Shown: positions 16,375 through 25,747, counted from the first letter of the stretch. The stretch is 64,000 bases of DNA from Streptomyces verrucosisporus (GCF_017114865.1 NZ_JADEYH010000010.1:113119-177118); one strand, 5' to 3'. Program-made: numbers and translations. The notes: generated by a model from the letters alone, not told the origin.

Positions 16375-17817
16375 TCAGTCGCCGGAGCCGGCGGTGGCGG
16401 GCTTCTTCTTCCGGAGGAAGAAGACGGCGGCGCCACCGAGGACCACCAGGGCGAGGGCGACGCCCGCGATGATCGGGGTGGTGCTGCTGCTGCCGGTCTC
16501 GGCGAGGTTGCCGTCGGTGTCGCCGGTGGCGCCGGTGTCACCGCCGACGGTGGCCGGGCTGGGCTCGGTGGAGGGCTTGGGGCTCTCCTCCTCGCCGCCG
16601 CCGTTGCCGCCGGTGGTGGTCTCGGTCTCGCAGTCGAGGGTGCCGGTGAAGGTCTCCTCGAAACCGTTCGGACCGGTGATCGTGATGTTGTACTCCTGGT
16701 CCTCCTGGACCGGGACGGTCACGGTCTCGGAGCCGCCGGCCGGGATCTCGTACTCCTTGCCCGCGAGGGAGAAGGAGAACGGCTCGTCACCCTCGTTGGT
16801 GGCGGTGACGTCCACGCCGCCCTTGACGCAGTTCTTCTCGGCGGTCACGGCCGGGATCGGGCCCTCGTTGGCCCAGTTCGCGGTCGCGCTGGCGGTGACG
16901 CCGGAGCTGCTGGAGCCGGCCAGGATCTGGGTCTGGCTCGGGTTCTTCGGGTCGACGCTGGTGAAGGCGCGACCCACGGCGACCTCGGTGTTGGCCTGCG
17001 CGGTCAGCGAGGCGGTGCCGGGCTCGGTGCCCTTGGGCACGTCGAAGAAGAGCTGGTCGCCCTCCTTGGCGGTGGTCACCGCGTTGCCGTCCTTGTCGAC
17101 GACCGTCACACCCGCGTTCGCGGCCTCGGCGCCGGGCGCGACGTTCACGGTCTGCGCGTTGGTGTGCACGGTGACCGGGCCGAGCTTCTCGCCGGCCTTG
17201 CCGGAGACGGCGGACGGCTCGAGCGTGAGCGAGGCCTTCGGCTCGGCGAGGTTCTCGGCCGACTTGATCAGGTATTCGGCGAGCTTGTCGGCGTTGCCGT
17301 TGTCCGCGTCGACCTTCACGTTGTCGGAGAAGTGCCAGATCGCGATCTGGGTGCCGGCGGCGGCGGTCTTCTCGGTGAGGCGCTTGGCGCCGGCCTTGCT
17401 CGCGAGCGCCGTGAGGTCGTTCACCTGCGGGTAGGAGTTCTTCAGGATCCAGAGGATCTTGCCCGCGTTCTCGTTGTTGTGCAGCGTGGACTCGTCCCAG
17501 GAGGCCTCGCGGTACTTGGCACCCGCGACCGTCCCGCGGCCGACGTCGATGCAGTAGGTCTTCAGGGTGCCGCCACCCTCGACCTGCAGCTCGAACAGAC
17601 CGGCAGCGGTGTTACCCGGATTGGGACCGTTGAGAATCTTGACACCGGAACCGATCGTCACACCGGCCTTGGGCAGGGTGGCGAGCACGCCGCCCTGCTG
17701 GTTGTTCTCGTCTGCGACGGCGGTCCCCGCCCCGGCGATCGCTCCTACCGCCAGCATGCCCGTGGCTATCGCGGCGGCGGCGAAACGGGCGGGACCCCGT
17801 CCGCGTACAGAAATCAT
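16375..17817 (-). CDS. Thioester-domain (TQXA) surface protein with LAETG sortase anchor
   Basis: 480-residue secreted cell-wall protein. A signal peptide covers about residues 1-32 (RFAAAAIATGMLAVGAIAGAGTAVA). A thioester domain follows, with the Cys in TYCIDVGRG and the Gln in the TQIA motif of AAAGTQIAIWHFSD; these residues form an internal Cys-Gln thioester that can bond covalently to targets in known adhesins. Ig-like repeats occupy the middle and a Ser/Thr/Glu/Pro-rich stalk precedes the anchor. The sorting signal LAETG starts at residue 438, then a hydrophobic helix and LRKKK tail. LAxTG signals are used by class E sortases of Streptomyces. Likely an envelope-exposed adhesive or structural protein; the ligand is unknown. 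Confidence 0.9.
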   Translation of the reverse strand: MISVRGRGPARFAAAAIATGMLAVGAIAGAGTAVADENNQQGGVLATLPKAGVTIGSGVKILNGPNPGNTAAGLFELQVEGGGTLKTYCIDVGRGTVAGAKYREASWDESTLHNNENAGKILWILKNSYPQVNDLTALASKAGAKRLTEKTAAAGTQIAIWHFSDNVKVDADNGNADKLAEYLIKSAENLAEPKASLTLEPSAVSGKAGEKLGPVTVHTNAQTVNVAPGAEAANAGVTVVDKDGNAVTTAKEGDQLFFDVPKGTEPGTASLTAQANTEVAVGRAFTSVDPKNPSQTQILAGSSSSGVTASATANWANEGPIPAVTAEKNCVKGGVDVTATNEGDEPFSFSLAGKEYEIPAGGSETVTVPVQEDQEYNITITGPNGFEETFTGTLDCETETTTGGNGGGEEESPKPSTEPSPATVGGDTGATGDTDGNLAETGSSSTTPIIAGVALALVVLGGAAVFFLRKKKPATAGSGD

Positions 17818-17997
17818 GGTCTGGTCGTCCCCTCGTCAACCCCCGTGTCTCAGGGGGTGATCGTAGGGAGCAATCGGAGCGCGGTCCCCAGAAATATCAG
17901 ACGTTACACACTCCGATTCCCAATCGTTACAAGGGAATGCCGCAGAAGCGTACTCACCTTGACATAGGGGCAGTTACCGGCTTGTTGTGTGTAACTC

Positions 17998-18393
17998 TCA
18001 TGGACTTGCGGCCGGTTCGCCGTTGGGAACGGCCCGCACCACACGGCGGAACGACGAGGTGCCCCTGGCCAGGTCGTGTCCCACCGCCGTGGCCTCGATC
18101 TCCGCCGATGTCCAGCGCTTTCCGTCGCGTTCACCCTGCTGCACTCGCAACCGCCCGCGGACGAGAAGGGGTTCGCCGACGGTCACGGAGGCGGCCAGGT
18201 TCTCCGCGAGCCCCCGGAACGCCCACACCGTGTAGAAGCTGGTGTAGGCGTCCGTCCAGCCGCCCCGCTGCTCGTCGTAGCGCCGCACCGTGGTGGCCAG
18301 CCGCAGCCGGGCCACCGGATGGCCGGACGCCGTCGTCCTGGACTCCACCGCCGACGCCGCGTTGCCGACCACCGTCACCGTCGTCTCGTTCAC
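17998..18393 (-). CDS. Single-stranded DNA-binding protein paralogue
   Basis: 131-residue OB-fold protein: VTVVGNAASAV, HPVARLRLATTVRR and FYTVWAFRGLAENLAASVTVGEPLLVRGRLRV are the SSB core strands. It lacks the Gly-rich linker and the acidic C-terminal tail (DDDIPF-type) that recruits replication partners, so it is not the main replicative SSB; it resembles the shorter second SSB of Streptomyces. It lies downstream of the two GTPase genes on the same strand. Confidence 0.85.
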   Translation of the reverse strand: MNETTVTVVGNAASAVESRTTASGHPVARLRLATTVRRYDEQRGGWTDAYTSFYTVWAFRGLAENLAASVTVGEPLLVRGRLRVQQGERDGKRWTSAEIEATAVGHDLARGTSSFRRVVRAVPNGEPAASP

Positions 18394-18571
18394 CCGGGCC
18401 GCCCCCGTCCTCTTCTCGTCCGCTCCCGTACGGGCTGCACGGACCCGATGCTGCCCGCCCGAGGCAATGTCCGCCGCGGCCTGTGGAGCACCGCCGGGTT
18501 GTGGACAACCCGGCCACCCTGACGGGTGATAGGGGCCGGATGACCGGGCGGAGGTGCTCCCGGGTCCGCCC

Positions 18572-20539
18572 TCAGGCGCGGTCCGTGCCGCCCGCCGCGA
18601 TGACGTACTGCTCGCGCACCTCCCGGTACCGCAGCAGCTCGGCGGCCACCGGCTCCAGCACCCAGGCCTGGCCCCAGCCGGTCGCCAGCCGCCGCAGTCC
18701 GCGCTCCTCCTCCAGCCCGTACGCCCGTGCCGGCCCCCGTGCCGCGATCCGGCAGCACCCGGCCAGCAGCGGACCGCCCAGCGCGCCGCCCGTCAGCAGC
18801 GCCACCGGCAGCAAGACGCCGCCCCACCCGGGCCCTCCGGCGATCAGGTCCACCAGCAGGTGGAGGCCGATCAGCTGGACGGCCAGCATCAGCCACTGCG
18901 CGCAGGCGACCACCGCCCACCAGCGCGGCCTCGGCGGCCGGGCCTCGTCGCCGTCGTCCTCGGCCGACGCGATCGCGTCCTCCAGCGCCTCCGGCAGCCC
19001 CAGCGCGCCGCGCCAGGCCGCGTCCCGCACCGAGCGGGCCCACGGCTGCGGCAGCCCGGCCGACGCCTCCTCGGCCAGCTCCCGGACCGCCTGCGCCAGT
19101 ACGGGCCGGGCCACCGCGGCCCTCTCCGGCACCGCGGACCCGCGTCCGCCCTCCCCGTTCCCCCGCCCGTCCGTGCTCCCTGAGGCCGCCCCGGGCCCGG
19201 TACCGGTGCCGGCACCGGGTACGGCCGGGGCGGCGGCCGTCTCCCCGCGCCCGCGCCGCGTCTCGTACCGGCGCAGCAGCCGCGCCCAGGGGGTGCCGCA
19301 GGCCCGCTCGGCGTGGCGCAGCCAGAGGCGCTCGGCCGTCTGCCCCGCCGCCCAGGCGCCCACCGCGCAGGCCAGCCGGTCCTCGAACTCCTCGCGCGCC
19401 CGCTCGGTCAGCCCGGCCGGGCCCTGCGGGGTGTCGGCCACGTAGACCGGGCGGAGCCGGGCGACCACGCCGTCCACGTCGGCCGACAGCCGCAGTGCGG
19501 CCGCCCGCCGCGACGAGGCCAGCTCGCCCAGGCAGTCCCTCAGTTCGCCGACCCCCTGGCCCGTGAGCGCGGACATGGCCAGTACGGTCGCGCCGGGCTC
19601 GCCGTGTTCGCCGAGGGCCATGCCGTCCTCGTCCAGCAGCCGCCGCAGATCGTCCATGACGGTGTCGACGGCGTCGCCCGGCAGCCGGTCGACCTGGTTG
19701 AGCACCACGAACGTCACCTCGGCGTGGCCGGCCAGGGGCCGCAGATAGCGCTCGTGCAGCACCGCGTCCGCGTACTTCTCCGGGTCGGTCACCCAGACCA
19801 CCGCGTCCACCAGCCGCAGCATCCGGTCGACCTGCTCGCGGTGACCGGGGGCGGCGGAGTCGTGGTCGGGCAGGTCGATGAGGACCAGGCCGCGCAGCGC
19901 CGGGTCGCGCGGCTGCACCCGGCGCCGGGCCCGGGGCGGCACTCCCATCCGCTCCAGCAGGCCGTCGGCGCCGCTGTCCCACTCGGTCTCCCAGACGCAG
20001 GCGACGGGCAGCGAGGTGGTGGGGCGGCGCAGTCCGGTCTCGGAGAGCTGTACCCCGGCGAGCGTGTTGAACAGCATCGACTTGCCGCTGCCGGTGGCCC
20101 CGGCGACGGCGACGGTTGTGCAAGCCCGCGACAGCCTGCCGCGCGCGGTGACCTCGTCCAGGATCCGGCCCGCCTCGGCGAGCACCTCACCGTCCAGCCT
20201 GGTGCGGGAGAGGCCGACCAACTCCCTTAGTGCGCCCAGCCGTTGGCGCAACGCCTCCTCCTCGGGCGCGGTGCCCGGCGCGGCGTACGCCCGCATGCCG
20301 CCGGCGCCGCCGCCGTCCCACCACTCCCCCCGGCCGCCGGTGCGGCCGCCGTCGAACAGCCCGGCCTCGAAGGGGACGCCCTCGAACGGCCCGGCGTCGA
20401 AGGGCCCGGCGGGGAACGGCGCGCCCTCGGCCTCCTCCCGCACACTCCCTCCCCCGTCCTTACGGGCTCTGCGGGCGATCAGCCCGTCGTCCCAGACCCG
20501 GCCGCCGTCGGTACGGACATCGGCGCCCACCGCGATCAC
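18572..20539 (-). CDS. Dynamin-like/YfjP-type GTPase with C-terminal membrane segments (gene 2 of a pair)
   Basis: 655-residue protein. The first 130 residues are low-complexity with Pro-Phe repeats ([20 protein letters not shown]). The G domain shows P-loop [16 protein letters not shown], switch region [11 protein letters not shown]3 DLPDHDS and G4 NQVDRL. A helical region follows, and near residues 540-590 there are two hydrophobic segments ([20 protein letters not shown] and [20 protein letters not shown]), consistent with membrane attachment. GTG 20539 overlaps the upstream GTPase stop by 4 bp, so the two GTPases are translationally coupled and may form a heteromeric pair, as other bacterial dynamin-like proteins do. 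Role inferred: membrane remodelling. Confidence 0.85.
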   Translation of the reverse strand: MIAVGADVRTDGGRVWDDGLIARRARKDGGGSVREEAEGAPFPAGPFDAGPFEGVPFEAGLFDGGRTGGRGEWWDGGGAGGMRAYAAPGTAPEEEALRQRLGALRELVGLSRTRLDGEVLAEAGRILDEVTARGRLSRACTTVAVAGATGSGKSMLFNTLAGVQLSETGLRRPTTSLPVACVWETEWDSGADGLLERMGVPPRARRRVQPRDPALRGLVLIDLPDHDSAAPGHREQVDRMLRLVDAVVWVTDPEKYADAVLHERYLRPLAGHAEVTFVVLNQVDRLPGDAVDTVMDDLRRLLDEDGMALGEHGEPGATVLAMSALTGQGVGELRDCLGELASSRRAAALRLSADVDGVVARLRPVYVADTPQGPAGLTERAREEFEDRLACAVGAWAAGQTAERLWLRHAERACGTPWARLLRRYETRRGRGETAAAPAVPGAGTGTGPGAASGSTDGRGNGEGGRGSAVPERAAVARPVLAQAVRELAEEASAGLPQPWARSVRDAAWRGALGLPEALEDAIASAEDDGDEARPPRPRWWAVVACAQWLMLAVQLIGLHLLVDLIAGGPGWGGVLLPVALLTGGALGGPLLAGCCRIAARGPARAYGLEEERGLRRLATGWGQAWVLEPVAAELLRYREVREQYVIAAGGTDRA

Positions 20540-22173
20540 CTCTCCCTCTGCAGTACGGACAGTGCGGCGACCAGGGCCACCTGCTGGTCGGGGGTGGCGT
20601 CGAGGTCCCGCAGGGGCGCGAGCCGGTAGCCGCGCTCCCCCAGCAGCACGCGGTCCAGGCAGTCCTCCAGTAGCCGCTCGCCGCGCTCGCGCAGCCGCGC
20701 CGCGACGTCCGCGCCCAGGGCGCGGACGAGCGCCTCGTCCGCGCCCCGCGCGCGCCGTCCGCCCAGCAGTGCGGTGGCGAGCAGGGCCGCGGTCTCCTCG
20801 GCCGACAGCGGGCAGCCGCTGTCGGCCGCGCGCAGTTCCTCGTCGGCCACCTCCTCCAGGCAGCGCCGCCAGCGCCGCGCCAGGAGGTCGATCCGCTCGG
20901 CGACCAGTTCGTCGGCGCGGCCGCACTCGGGGGCGCCCGGTTCCAGGCGCCAGGCGTCGGCGGCCTGCTCGTCGGCGTCGCCGACGGAGCCGCGCAGCAG
21001 GGCGGACAGTCCGTCGGCGAAGGCGTCCAGGAGCTCGTCGCCGCCGCTGTCCCGGGGGAAGCCGCGCCAGCGGGCGAGGGCCTCGCCCGCCAGCAGCTCG
21101 CCGTCGGCGATCTGCCGCCGCACCCGCGCCCCGGCCCGCTCGTACGCGCCGTCGATGTGGCGCATCAGCCGCAGTACGGCCGCGTGCTGGGCCGCCGCCG
21201 CGCCCGCCAGCCCGGAGACGCGCGAGCGCAGCGAGGCCAGGGCGCCGGTGGCCGTCCGGTCGGCGGCGACCACGCGGGCGGCGGGGTCCCCGGCGTGGTG
21301 GAGCAGCCACTCGCGCAGCCCGGCCACGGCCGTGGCGGGCAGCAGTCCGGAGCCTCCGCGCGCGGACTCGGGCAGCTCGGGAACGGTGAAGCAGGGCACG
21401 TCGCCGAGGCCGGCCCGCGCCAGCAGGGCGGTGTACCGGCGGGAGAGCTCGTCGGCGACCTGATGGGGCGCCCGGTCCAGCACGGTGGCCAGCGTCACGT
21501 CGTACTCGCGGGCGCTGCGCAGCAGGTGCCAGGGGATCGCGTCGGCGTAACGGGAGGCGGTGGTGACCAGGATCCAGACGTCGGCGGCGCAGAACAGCTC
21601 GGCGGCCAGTTCGCGGTTGGCGGTCACCAGGGAGTCGATGTCGGGCGAGTCCAGCAGGGCGAGCCCGACGGGCACGGCCTCGGCGGTCTCGACGGCGAGC
21701 GCGGGCGGGGTGTCCGCGTCTCCGCCGTCCGCCGGGTGGTCGTCGTCGGGGAGGGCGGGCGGGGTGTCCTGCGCGGCCCGGAAATCGTCCCGCCGCGGCG
21801 TCCAGACCCGTCTCAGCCGGGGCAGTACGCGTGGCCCGGCGAACCAGTGCTGGTCGGCGGGGTGGCAGACCAGCACCGGTGTGCGGGTGGTGGGCCGCAG
21901 CACCCCCGCGTCGCTGACCCGGCGCCCGACGAGCGAGTTGACCAGGGTGGACTTCCCGGCCCCGGTGGAGCCGCCGACCACGGCGAGCAGCGGCGCCTCG
22001 GGGGCGCGCAGCCTGGGCACCAGGTAGTCGTCGAGCTGGGCGAGCAGTTCGCCGCGGGAGCGGCGGGCGCGCTCGGCCCCGGGCAGCGGCAGTGGAAAGC
22101 GGGCTGCGGAGACGCGGTCACGCAGCGTGGTGAGCGCGTCGAGCAGTTCGGTCCTAGCTTCCAAGATCGCCAC
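20536..22173 (-). CDS. Dynamin-like GTPase (gene 1 of a pair)
   Basis: About 545 residues. G domain: P-loop [17 protein letters not shown], switch [11 protein letters not shown]3 [10 protein letters not shown] and a region around TVLDRAP for guanine recognition. A long helical, charged C-terminal domain follows (for example [19 protein letters not shown]), with no membrane helix. The start is taken as GTG 22173, where homologous sequence ([17 protein letters not shown]) begins; no clear ribosome-binding site is present, so a leaderless mRNA is possible. An upstream in-frame extension to 22287 has no family resemblance. It is coupled to the second GTPase by a GTGA overlap. Confidence 0.85.
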   Translation of the reverse strand: MAILEARTELLDALTTLRDRVSAARFPLPLPGAERARRSRGELLAQLDDYLVPRLRAPEAPLLAVVGGSTGAGKSTLVNSLVGRRVSDAGVLRPTTRTPVLVCHPADQHWFAGPRVLPRLRRVWTPRRDDFRAAQDTPPALPDDDHPADGGDADTPPALAVETAEAVPVGLALLDSPDIDSLVTANRELAAELFCAADVWILVTTASRYADAIPWHLLRSAREYDVTLATVLDRAPHQVADELSRRYTALLARAGLGDVPCFTVPELPESARGGSGLLPATAVAGLREWLLHHAGDPAARVVAADRTATGALASLRSRVSGLAGAAAAQHAAVLRLMRHIDGAYERAGARVRRQIADGELLAGEALARWRGFPRDSGGDELLDAFADGLSALLRGSVGDADEQAADAWRLEPGAPECGRADELVAERIDLLARRWRRCLEEVADEELRAADSGCPLSAEETAALLATALLGGRRARGADEALVRALGADVAARLRERGERLLEDCLDRVLLGERGYRLAPLRDLDATPDQQVALVAALSVLQRER

Positions 22174-22475
22174 ATGCGAAGAATGCCCAATTTCGAATGG
22201 TTTTTGAAGTGCATTAGGGCTAGAACAGGGTGTTTTGACCCCTGTGGCCCGCGCCGCACCCCGGAGCGGAGGGCATAACGACTGCACAACACCCGCCCCG
22301 CCGGGCGTTCAAACCGGTGCATGATTCGTACTCGCCTGCGATTATCGGGACCGCTTCACTGAACCTCCACAGGGTGTCGCGGACGTGAAGCAACCGGGAG
22401 GAAGCGCCCGGGCCCCTATCCTTGTCGCGGCAAGGTCACCCGGGGGCGCTCCGTCGTCCGTCCGCGACCGCTTGA
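22174..22475. other. Intergenic region upstream of GTPase genes and tRNA
   Basis: 302 bp with relatively AT-rich patches (around 22190-22240 and 22320-22350) expected to hold the minus-strand GTPase promoter and the plus-strand tRNA promoter. No gene seen. Confidence 0.5.
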
Positions 22476-22548
22476 GCCCCCGTAGCTCAGTGGATAGAGC
22501 AGGCGCCTTCTAAGCGCTTGGCCGCAGGTTCGAGTCCTGCCGGGGGCG
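22476..22548 (+). tRNA. tRNA-Arg (anticodon TCT)
   Basis: Complete 73-nt cloverleaf. The acceptor stem GCCCCCG pairs with CGGGGGC, the D arm is GCTC/GAGC, the anticodon arm GGCGC-CTTCTAA-GCGCT has anticodon TCT at 22509-22511, and the T arm is GCAGG-TTCGAGT-CCTGC. The discriminator is G and the CCA end is not encoded. It reads AGA/AGG, rare codons in this high-GC genome. It sits immediately before the secondary-metabolite cluster. Confidence 0.95.
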
Positions 22549-22656
22549 CACAGAACACGGCCGACCCGTCGGCCGCCGGGGCGGGCGGCGCGGTGCCGCC
22601 CGCCGGCACCGCGCACCGCCGAGGGGCGGAGCCCGGCCGGAATCCCCGCACAAGAG

Positions 22657-22689
22657 GGCCGGAGAGCCTCGCGGCGGCGCTCTCCGGCC
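22657..22689 (-). terminator. Terminator of the LuxR-family gene
   Basis: Perfect 11-bp stem (GGCCGGAGAGC and complement) with an 11-nt loop directly after the minus-strand LuxR stop codon. Confidence 0.65.
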
Positions 22690-22692
22690 GGA

Positions 22693-23823
22693 TCAGGTGT
22701 TGTGGACGCGCACCATGCCGTCGTCCGCGAACGGAGCGTAGTACTCCGTGAACAGCTTCCCCACCAGCTCGCCCCGGCTGGAGACGCCCACCTTCTCGAA
22801 GATCCTCTTGACGTGGTCGCGCACCGTGTGCGGGGAGAGGTGGAGCCGCTCGGCGATCTCCCCGGTGGGCAGCCCCCGGGCGATGAGCCGGGTCACCTCC
22901 GTCTCCCGCTCCGTCAGCTCGTACGCCTCGACGATGAGCGGGACGATCTCCGACGTCTTCGCCGGCTCGACGACCACCGCCGAGGGGCCCAGCCTCCCGT
23001 CGGCCTCGCGCAGGCACGAGGCGTGGCAGACCAGCCACCGCCCACTGCGGGTGCGTACCCGCACACGGGCCTGCCCGTGGTCCCGCTCCTGCGCGATGGC
23101 GCGCGCCTTCAACGCCGTCGACTGCACCCAGACCGGGACGCGCAGACCGAGCTGGAAGGAGGTGGCCGGCCCGTCGGGCAGATCCTCCAGGTGGGCACGC
23201 GCGTCCTCGTTGGCCGACAGCAGCGCTCCGGACGCGTCGAACAGGAGCAGGCCAGGGCCGTGCCGGGCGTCGGGCAGGGCCTGGGGGGTGGGCTCCGCGA
23301 AGGCGCGCAGCCTCTTGGCCAGCGGGGTGACCAGGCTCTCGATCAGCTTCATCTCGGCGGCGCCGAAAGCGGGGCGGCCCTTGGCCCGGAAGAGGCTGAT
23401 GTGGCCGTGGGGCCGCTCACCGATCCGCAGGACGGCGCGCAGCTCGTCCTGGAGCCCGCGCGGACGCATGAAATCCTGGTACAGGCTGCTGCGCGCCGGA
23501 AGGTCCCCCGTGGACTCGCGCAGTCCGGCGACCGGCACGGGCGCCCGGGCGAGATCCCGGAAAAGGTTGATGTTCTCGGTGAACAGCTCGCTCTCCCAGT
23601 AGACGGCGCATCCGCCCTCGTCGAGGTTCTCGGCGCGGATCGGGGCGGCCATCATCCCGGTCAGCGGGTCGGTGACCCGCCAGACGGCCGCGTCGTAGGG
23701 CATGAGCCTGCGCAGATGGTGCGAGGCCTCGGCGAACATGCCGAGCGCGTCGGTGGCTTTCGCGGCCCGCGAGAGCAGTTCGGTGCGGCCGACTTCGGTT
23801 CGGGATGAGTTCGGACCGGTCAC
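22693..23823 (-). CDS. LuxR-family transcriptional regulator
   Basis: 376 residues. The C-terminal LuxR helix-turn-helix is intact (LTERETEVTRLIARGLPTGE, then EIAERLHLSPHTVRDHVKRI). The N-terminal 250 residues have no receiver or ATPase domain; they look like a GAF/PAS-type sensor region (RPHGHISLFRAKGRPAF, GPGLLLFDASGALLSANEDA). The GTG at 23823 has a GGAG element upstream. It is divergent from the F420/NADP-reductase-like gene, and two copies of a palindromic CCCCRAAYGAGGGG motif lie in the shared intergenic region. It is probably a regulator of the adjacent 3,4-AHBA cluster; ligand and targets are unknown. Confidence 0.85.
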   Translation of the reverse strand: MTGPNSSRTEVGRTELLSRAAKATDALGMFAEASHHLRRLMPYDAAVWRVTDPLTGMMAAPIRAENLDEGGCAVYWESELFTENINLFRDLARAPVPVAGLRESTGDLPARSSLYQDFMRPRGLQDELRAVLRIGERPHGHISLFRAKGRPAFGAAEMKLIESLVTPLAKRLRAFAEPTPQALPDARHGPGLLLFDASGALLSANEDARAHLEDLPDGPATSFQLGLRVPVWVQSTALKARAIAQERDHGQARVRVRTRSGRWLVCHASCLREADGRLGPSAVVVEPAKTSEIVPLIVEAYELTERETEVTRLIARGLPTGEIAERLHLSPHTVRDHVKRIFEKVGVSSRGELVGKLFTEYYAPFADDGMVRVHNT

Positions 23824-23858
23824 GCACCGATTCTCCCAACCGGCGGCGACATCGCCAA

Positions 23859-23935
23859 CCCCTCGTTTGGGGGGTGTGCGGAGGTGCTCGGTCCCGTCCG
23901 CCCGAATGATCGGCTCCCTCCCCCCGAATGAGGGG
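23859..23935. promoter_or_regulatory. Two copies of palindromic motif CCCCRAAYGAGGGG in opposite orientation
   Basis: At 23859-23872 the sequence is CCCCTCGTTTGGGG (reverse complement CCCCAAACGAGGGG) and at 23922-23935 CCCCGAATGAGGGG; they match at 12 of 14 positions. Both lie in the divergent region between the LuxR gene and the reductase gene, at 36-112 bp from the LuxR start. They are candidate operators for the LuxR protein or another cluster regulator. Confidence 0.5.
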
Positions 23936-24080
23936 TGGAAAGCGGGCCCCGAATAGGCAAGTGTTCCCGGCGACGCACGACTGGCGGAGAGGGTTCGAAG
24001 GGGACGCGGGACCGGCGCCCCGACGGTGAGGAAAGAAGAAACCCCACTGCTCCCGGAAAAGTCAAGGAGTTGACCGGACC

Positions 24081-24704
24081 ATGCGGGTTGGAGTCATAGG
24101 CGCCGGCGCCATGGGCAGGGCGCTGGCCCGGCGGGCGGCGCTGGCGGGCGCCGTGGTGCTGCTGTCGGACCGCAGTATCGGGAAGGCCCGGAGGGCGGCC
24201 GCCGAGGCGACGACCGGCGCTCCCGGGGCGGTGCTGGCCTCCTCGCTGCGGAACGCCCTGAGCCCCTCTCTCGTCGTACTGACGCCGGACAGGGAGGAGT
24301 CGCTCGCCCTCGTACGGGACCGGTCCGCGGCATTGGCGGAGAAGTTCCTGGTGGACGCCACCGCTCCGCCGCCCCCGGGGACGGCGGACGCGGCCGCCAC
24401 GAGCGATCTGGTGGCGGCGGCGCCGGCGGCCAGGTGGGTGAAGGTCCTCGCGGCCGCGGACGCCGACGCCGTCTACTCGGGACGGATCGACGGACTGCCC
24501 ATCGACATGTTCGTGGCGTCGGACGACGAGGACGCCAAGGTGGCGGTGGCCGAAATGATGAACATGTCGGGGCTGCGTGCCCTGGATACCGGGACACTCG
24601 ACAAGGCCGACGCCCTGGACGCTATAGCCTGTCTCGCGAGGGAGCTGAGCGACCGGCTGCTGACGACGGAAGGTTGGGGAGTCAAATTCCTCCCCGACTG
24701 GTGA
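24081..24704 (+). CDS. F420-dependent NADP oxidoreductase-like Rossmann protein
   Basis: 207 residues with N-terminal dinucleotide motif VGVIGAGAMGRALARRAALAG and the fold of the PF03807 family (NADPH:F420 oxidoreductase, ProC-like). It has strands at SLVVLTPDREES, FLVDATAPPPPG and WVKVLAAADADAVYSG, followed by PIDMFVASDDEDAKVAVAEM. It would bind NADP(H) and perhaps F420. It is the first plus-strand gene of the 3,4-AHBA cluster, ahead of the SARP gene. A tailoring or cofactor-supply role is inferred; the substrate is unknown. Confidence 0.7.
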   Translation: MRVGVIGAGAMGRALARRAALAGAVVLLSDRSIGKARRAAAEATTGAPGAVLASSLRNALSPSLVVLTPDREESLALVRDRSAALAEKFLVDATAPPPPGTADAAATSDLVAAAPAARWVKVLAAADADAVYSGRIDGLPIDMFVASDDEDAKVAVAEMMNMSGLRALDTGTLDKADALDAIACLARELSDRLLTTEGWGVKFLPDW

Positions 24705-24757
24705 ACTACCCAGACGACGCAACACTTTCCATTCCAAAGGAAGGTTGGGGGGAATTC

Positions 24758-25672
24758 ATGGGTGGGCGTCTTTCCTTCCGCTTATTGGGACCTCTTGCCG
24801 TGCACGGCACGAACGGCGAGGTCAAACTCAGCGGAAAACGACAGAACATCCTGTTGACCATGCTGCTGATCGAGAATGACCGCGTGATCGAGGCCCCGCG
24901 TCTGATACAGGCGATATGGAACGACTCGCCTCCGGCCACGGCCCGCAGTCAGATAAGGATATGCGTCTCCTCACTACGAAGACAGTTCGCGGCGGGCGGA
25001 GTCGCCGCCAGCATCGAAACGCACAAGACGGGATACCGTTTACGGGCCCCCGCGGAGGAGATCGACCTCCACCTCTTCGGGGAACTCCTGGCCCGTACCC
25101 GCGCACAGGCGCGAACCGCGGACCGCGAGTCCACCGTACGGATGTTCCGGGAGGCCCTCGGCCTGTGGCGGGGCCCGGTCGGCGCCGGCCTGGACAGCCC
25201 CCTGCTGGAGGGCATCACCCTGAAGTTCCACGAGGACCGCTACTCCGCCCTGGAGGAGTGCTTCGAGTTGGAACTGGAACTGGGGAACCACCGCAAGATC
25301 CTGGGCGAACTGGCGCGGCACGTCGCCGAGCACCCCTTCCGCGAGACTCTCGCCGCACAACTCATGCTGGCCCTGTTCCACTCGGGGCGAACGGCCGACG
25401 CACTGGCGCTTTTCCGCAAAACGCGCAGGATGTTCTGCGATGAACTCGGCATCGAGCCCGGCGAACGGCTGCGCTCCATCGAAAGGTTCATCTTCGACGG
25501 CACCGCGGCGGGTCCCCTCCCGAAGGCGTCCGCGCGGGTCTCGCACCACCACTTCGGGAGGCCTGGAGAGGCCTTCCCCGCACTTCCTCCGCAGGACCGG
25601 ATCGCGCTCCTGGAAAAGGAGATCGCCCTGCTGCGCGAGGAGAGCCTGCGGTCCGTCCGGTCGCGCTCCTGA
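24758..25672 (+). CDS. SARP-family pathway-specific activator with two TTA codons
   Basis: 304-residue Streptomyces antibiotic regulatory protein. Residues about 5-95 form the OmpR-type winged helix (FRLLGPLAVHGTNGEVKLSG, then RSQIRICVSSLRRQF and GYRLRAP). Residues about 100-250 form the bacterial transcriptional activator domain (EALGLWRGPVGAGLDSP, ALFHSGRTADALALFRKTR, LGIEPGERLR). ATG 24758 has a GGGGGGAA ribosome-binding site. Leu9 (24782-24784) and Leu95 (25040-25042) are TTA codons, so translation should depend on the bldA tRNA and be delayed to late growth. A related SARP, GriR, activates the grixazone cluster of S. griseus; the same role is inferred here. Confidence 0.9.
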   Translation: MGGRLSFRLLGPLAVHGTNGEVKLSGKRQNILLTMLLIENDRVIEAPRLIQAIWNDSPPATARSQIRICVSSLRRQFAAGGVAASIETHKTGYRLRAPAEEIDLHLFGELLARTRAQARTADRESTVRMFREALGLWRGPVGAGLDSPLLEGITLKFHEDRYSALEECFELELELGNHRKILGELARHVAEHPFRETLAAQLMLALFHSGRTADALALFRKTRRMFCDELGIEPGERLRSIERFIFDGTAAGPLPKASARVSHHHFGRPGEAFPALPPQDRIALLEKEIALLREESLRSVRSRS

Positions 25673-25713
25673 CACCTGTCCGGGCCGGCGGGCCCGGAGG
25701 CCCCGCGCCATCT

Positions 25714-25747
25714 GGCCGGTCCCCCCTCGCTTGAGGGGGGACCGGCC
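25714..25747 (+). terminator. Terminator after the SARP gene
   Basis: Perfect 15-bp stem (GGCCGGTCCCCCCTC and complement) with a GCTT tetraloop, 41 bp past the SARP stop. It separates the regulator from the structural genes. Confidence 0.85.

Noticed and set aside
14024..17434. 1136-residue plus-strand frame
   Set aside because: Antisense to the thioesterase, ettA and the surface protein, all of which have clear family motifs on the minus strand.
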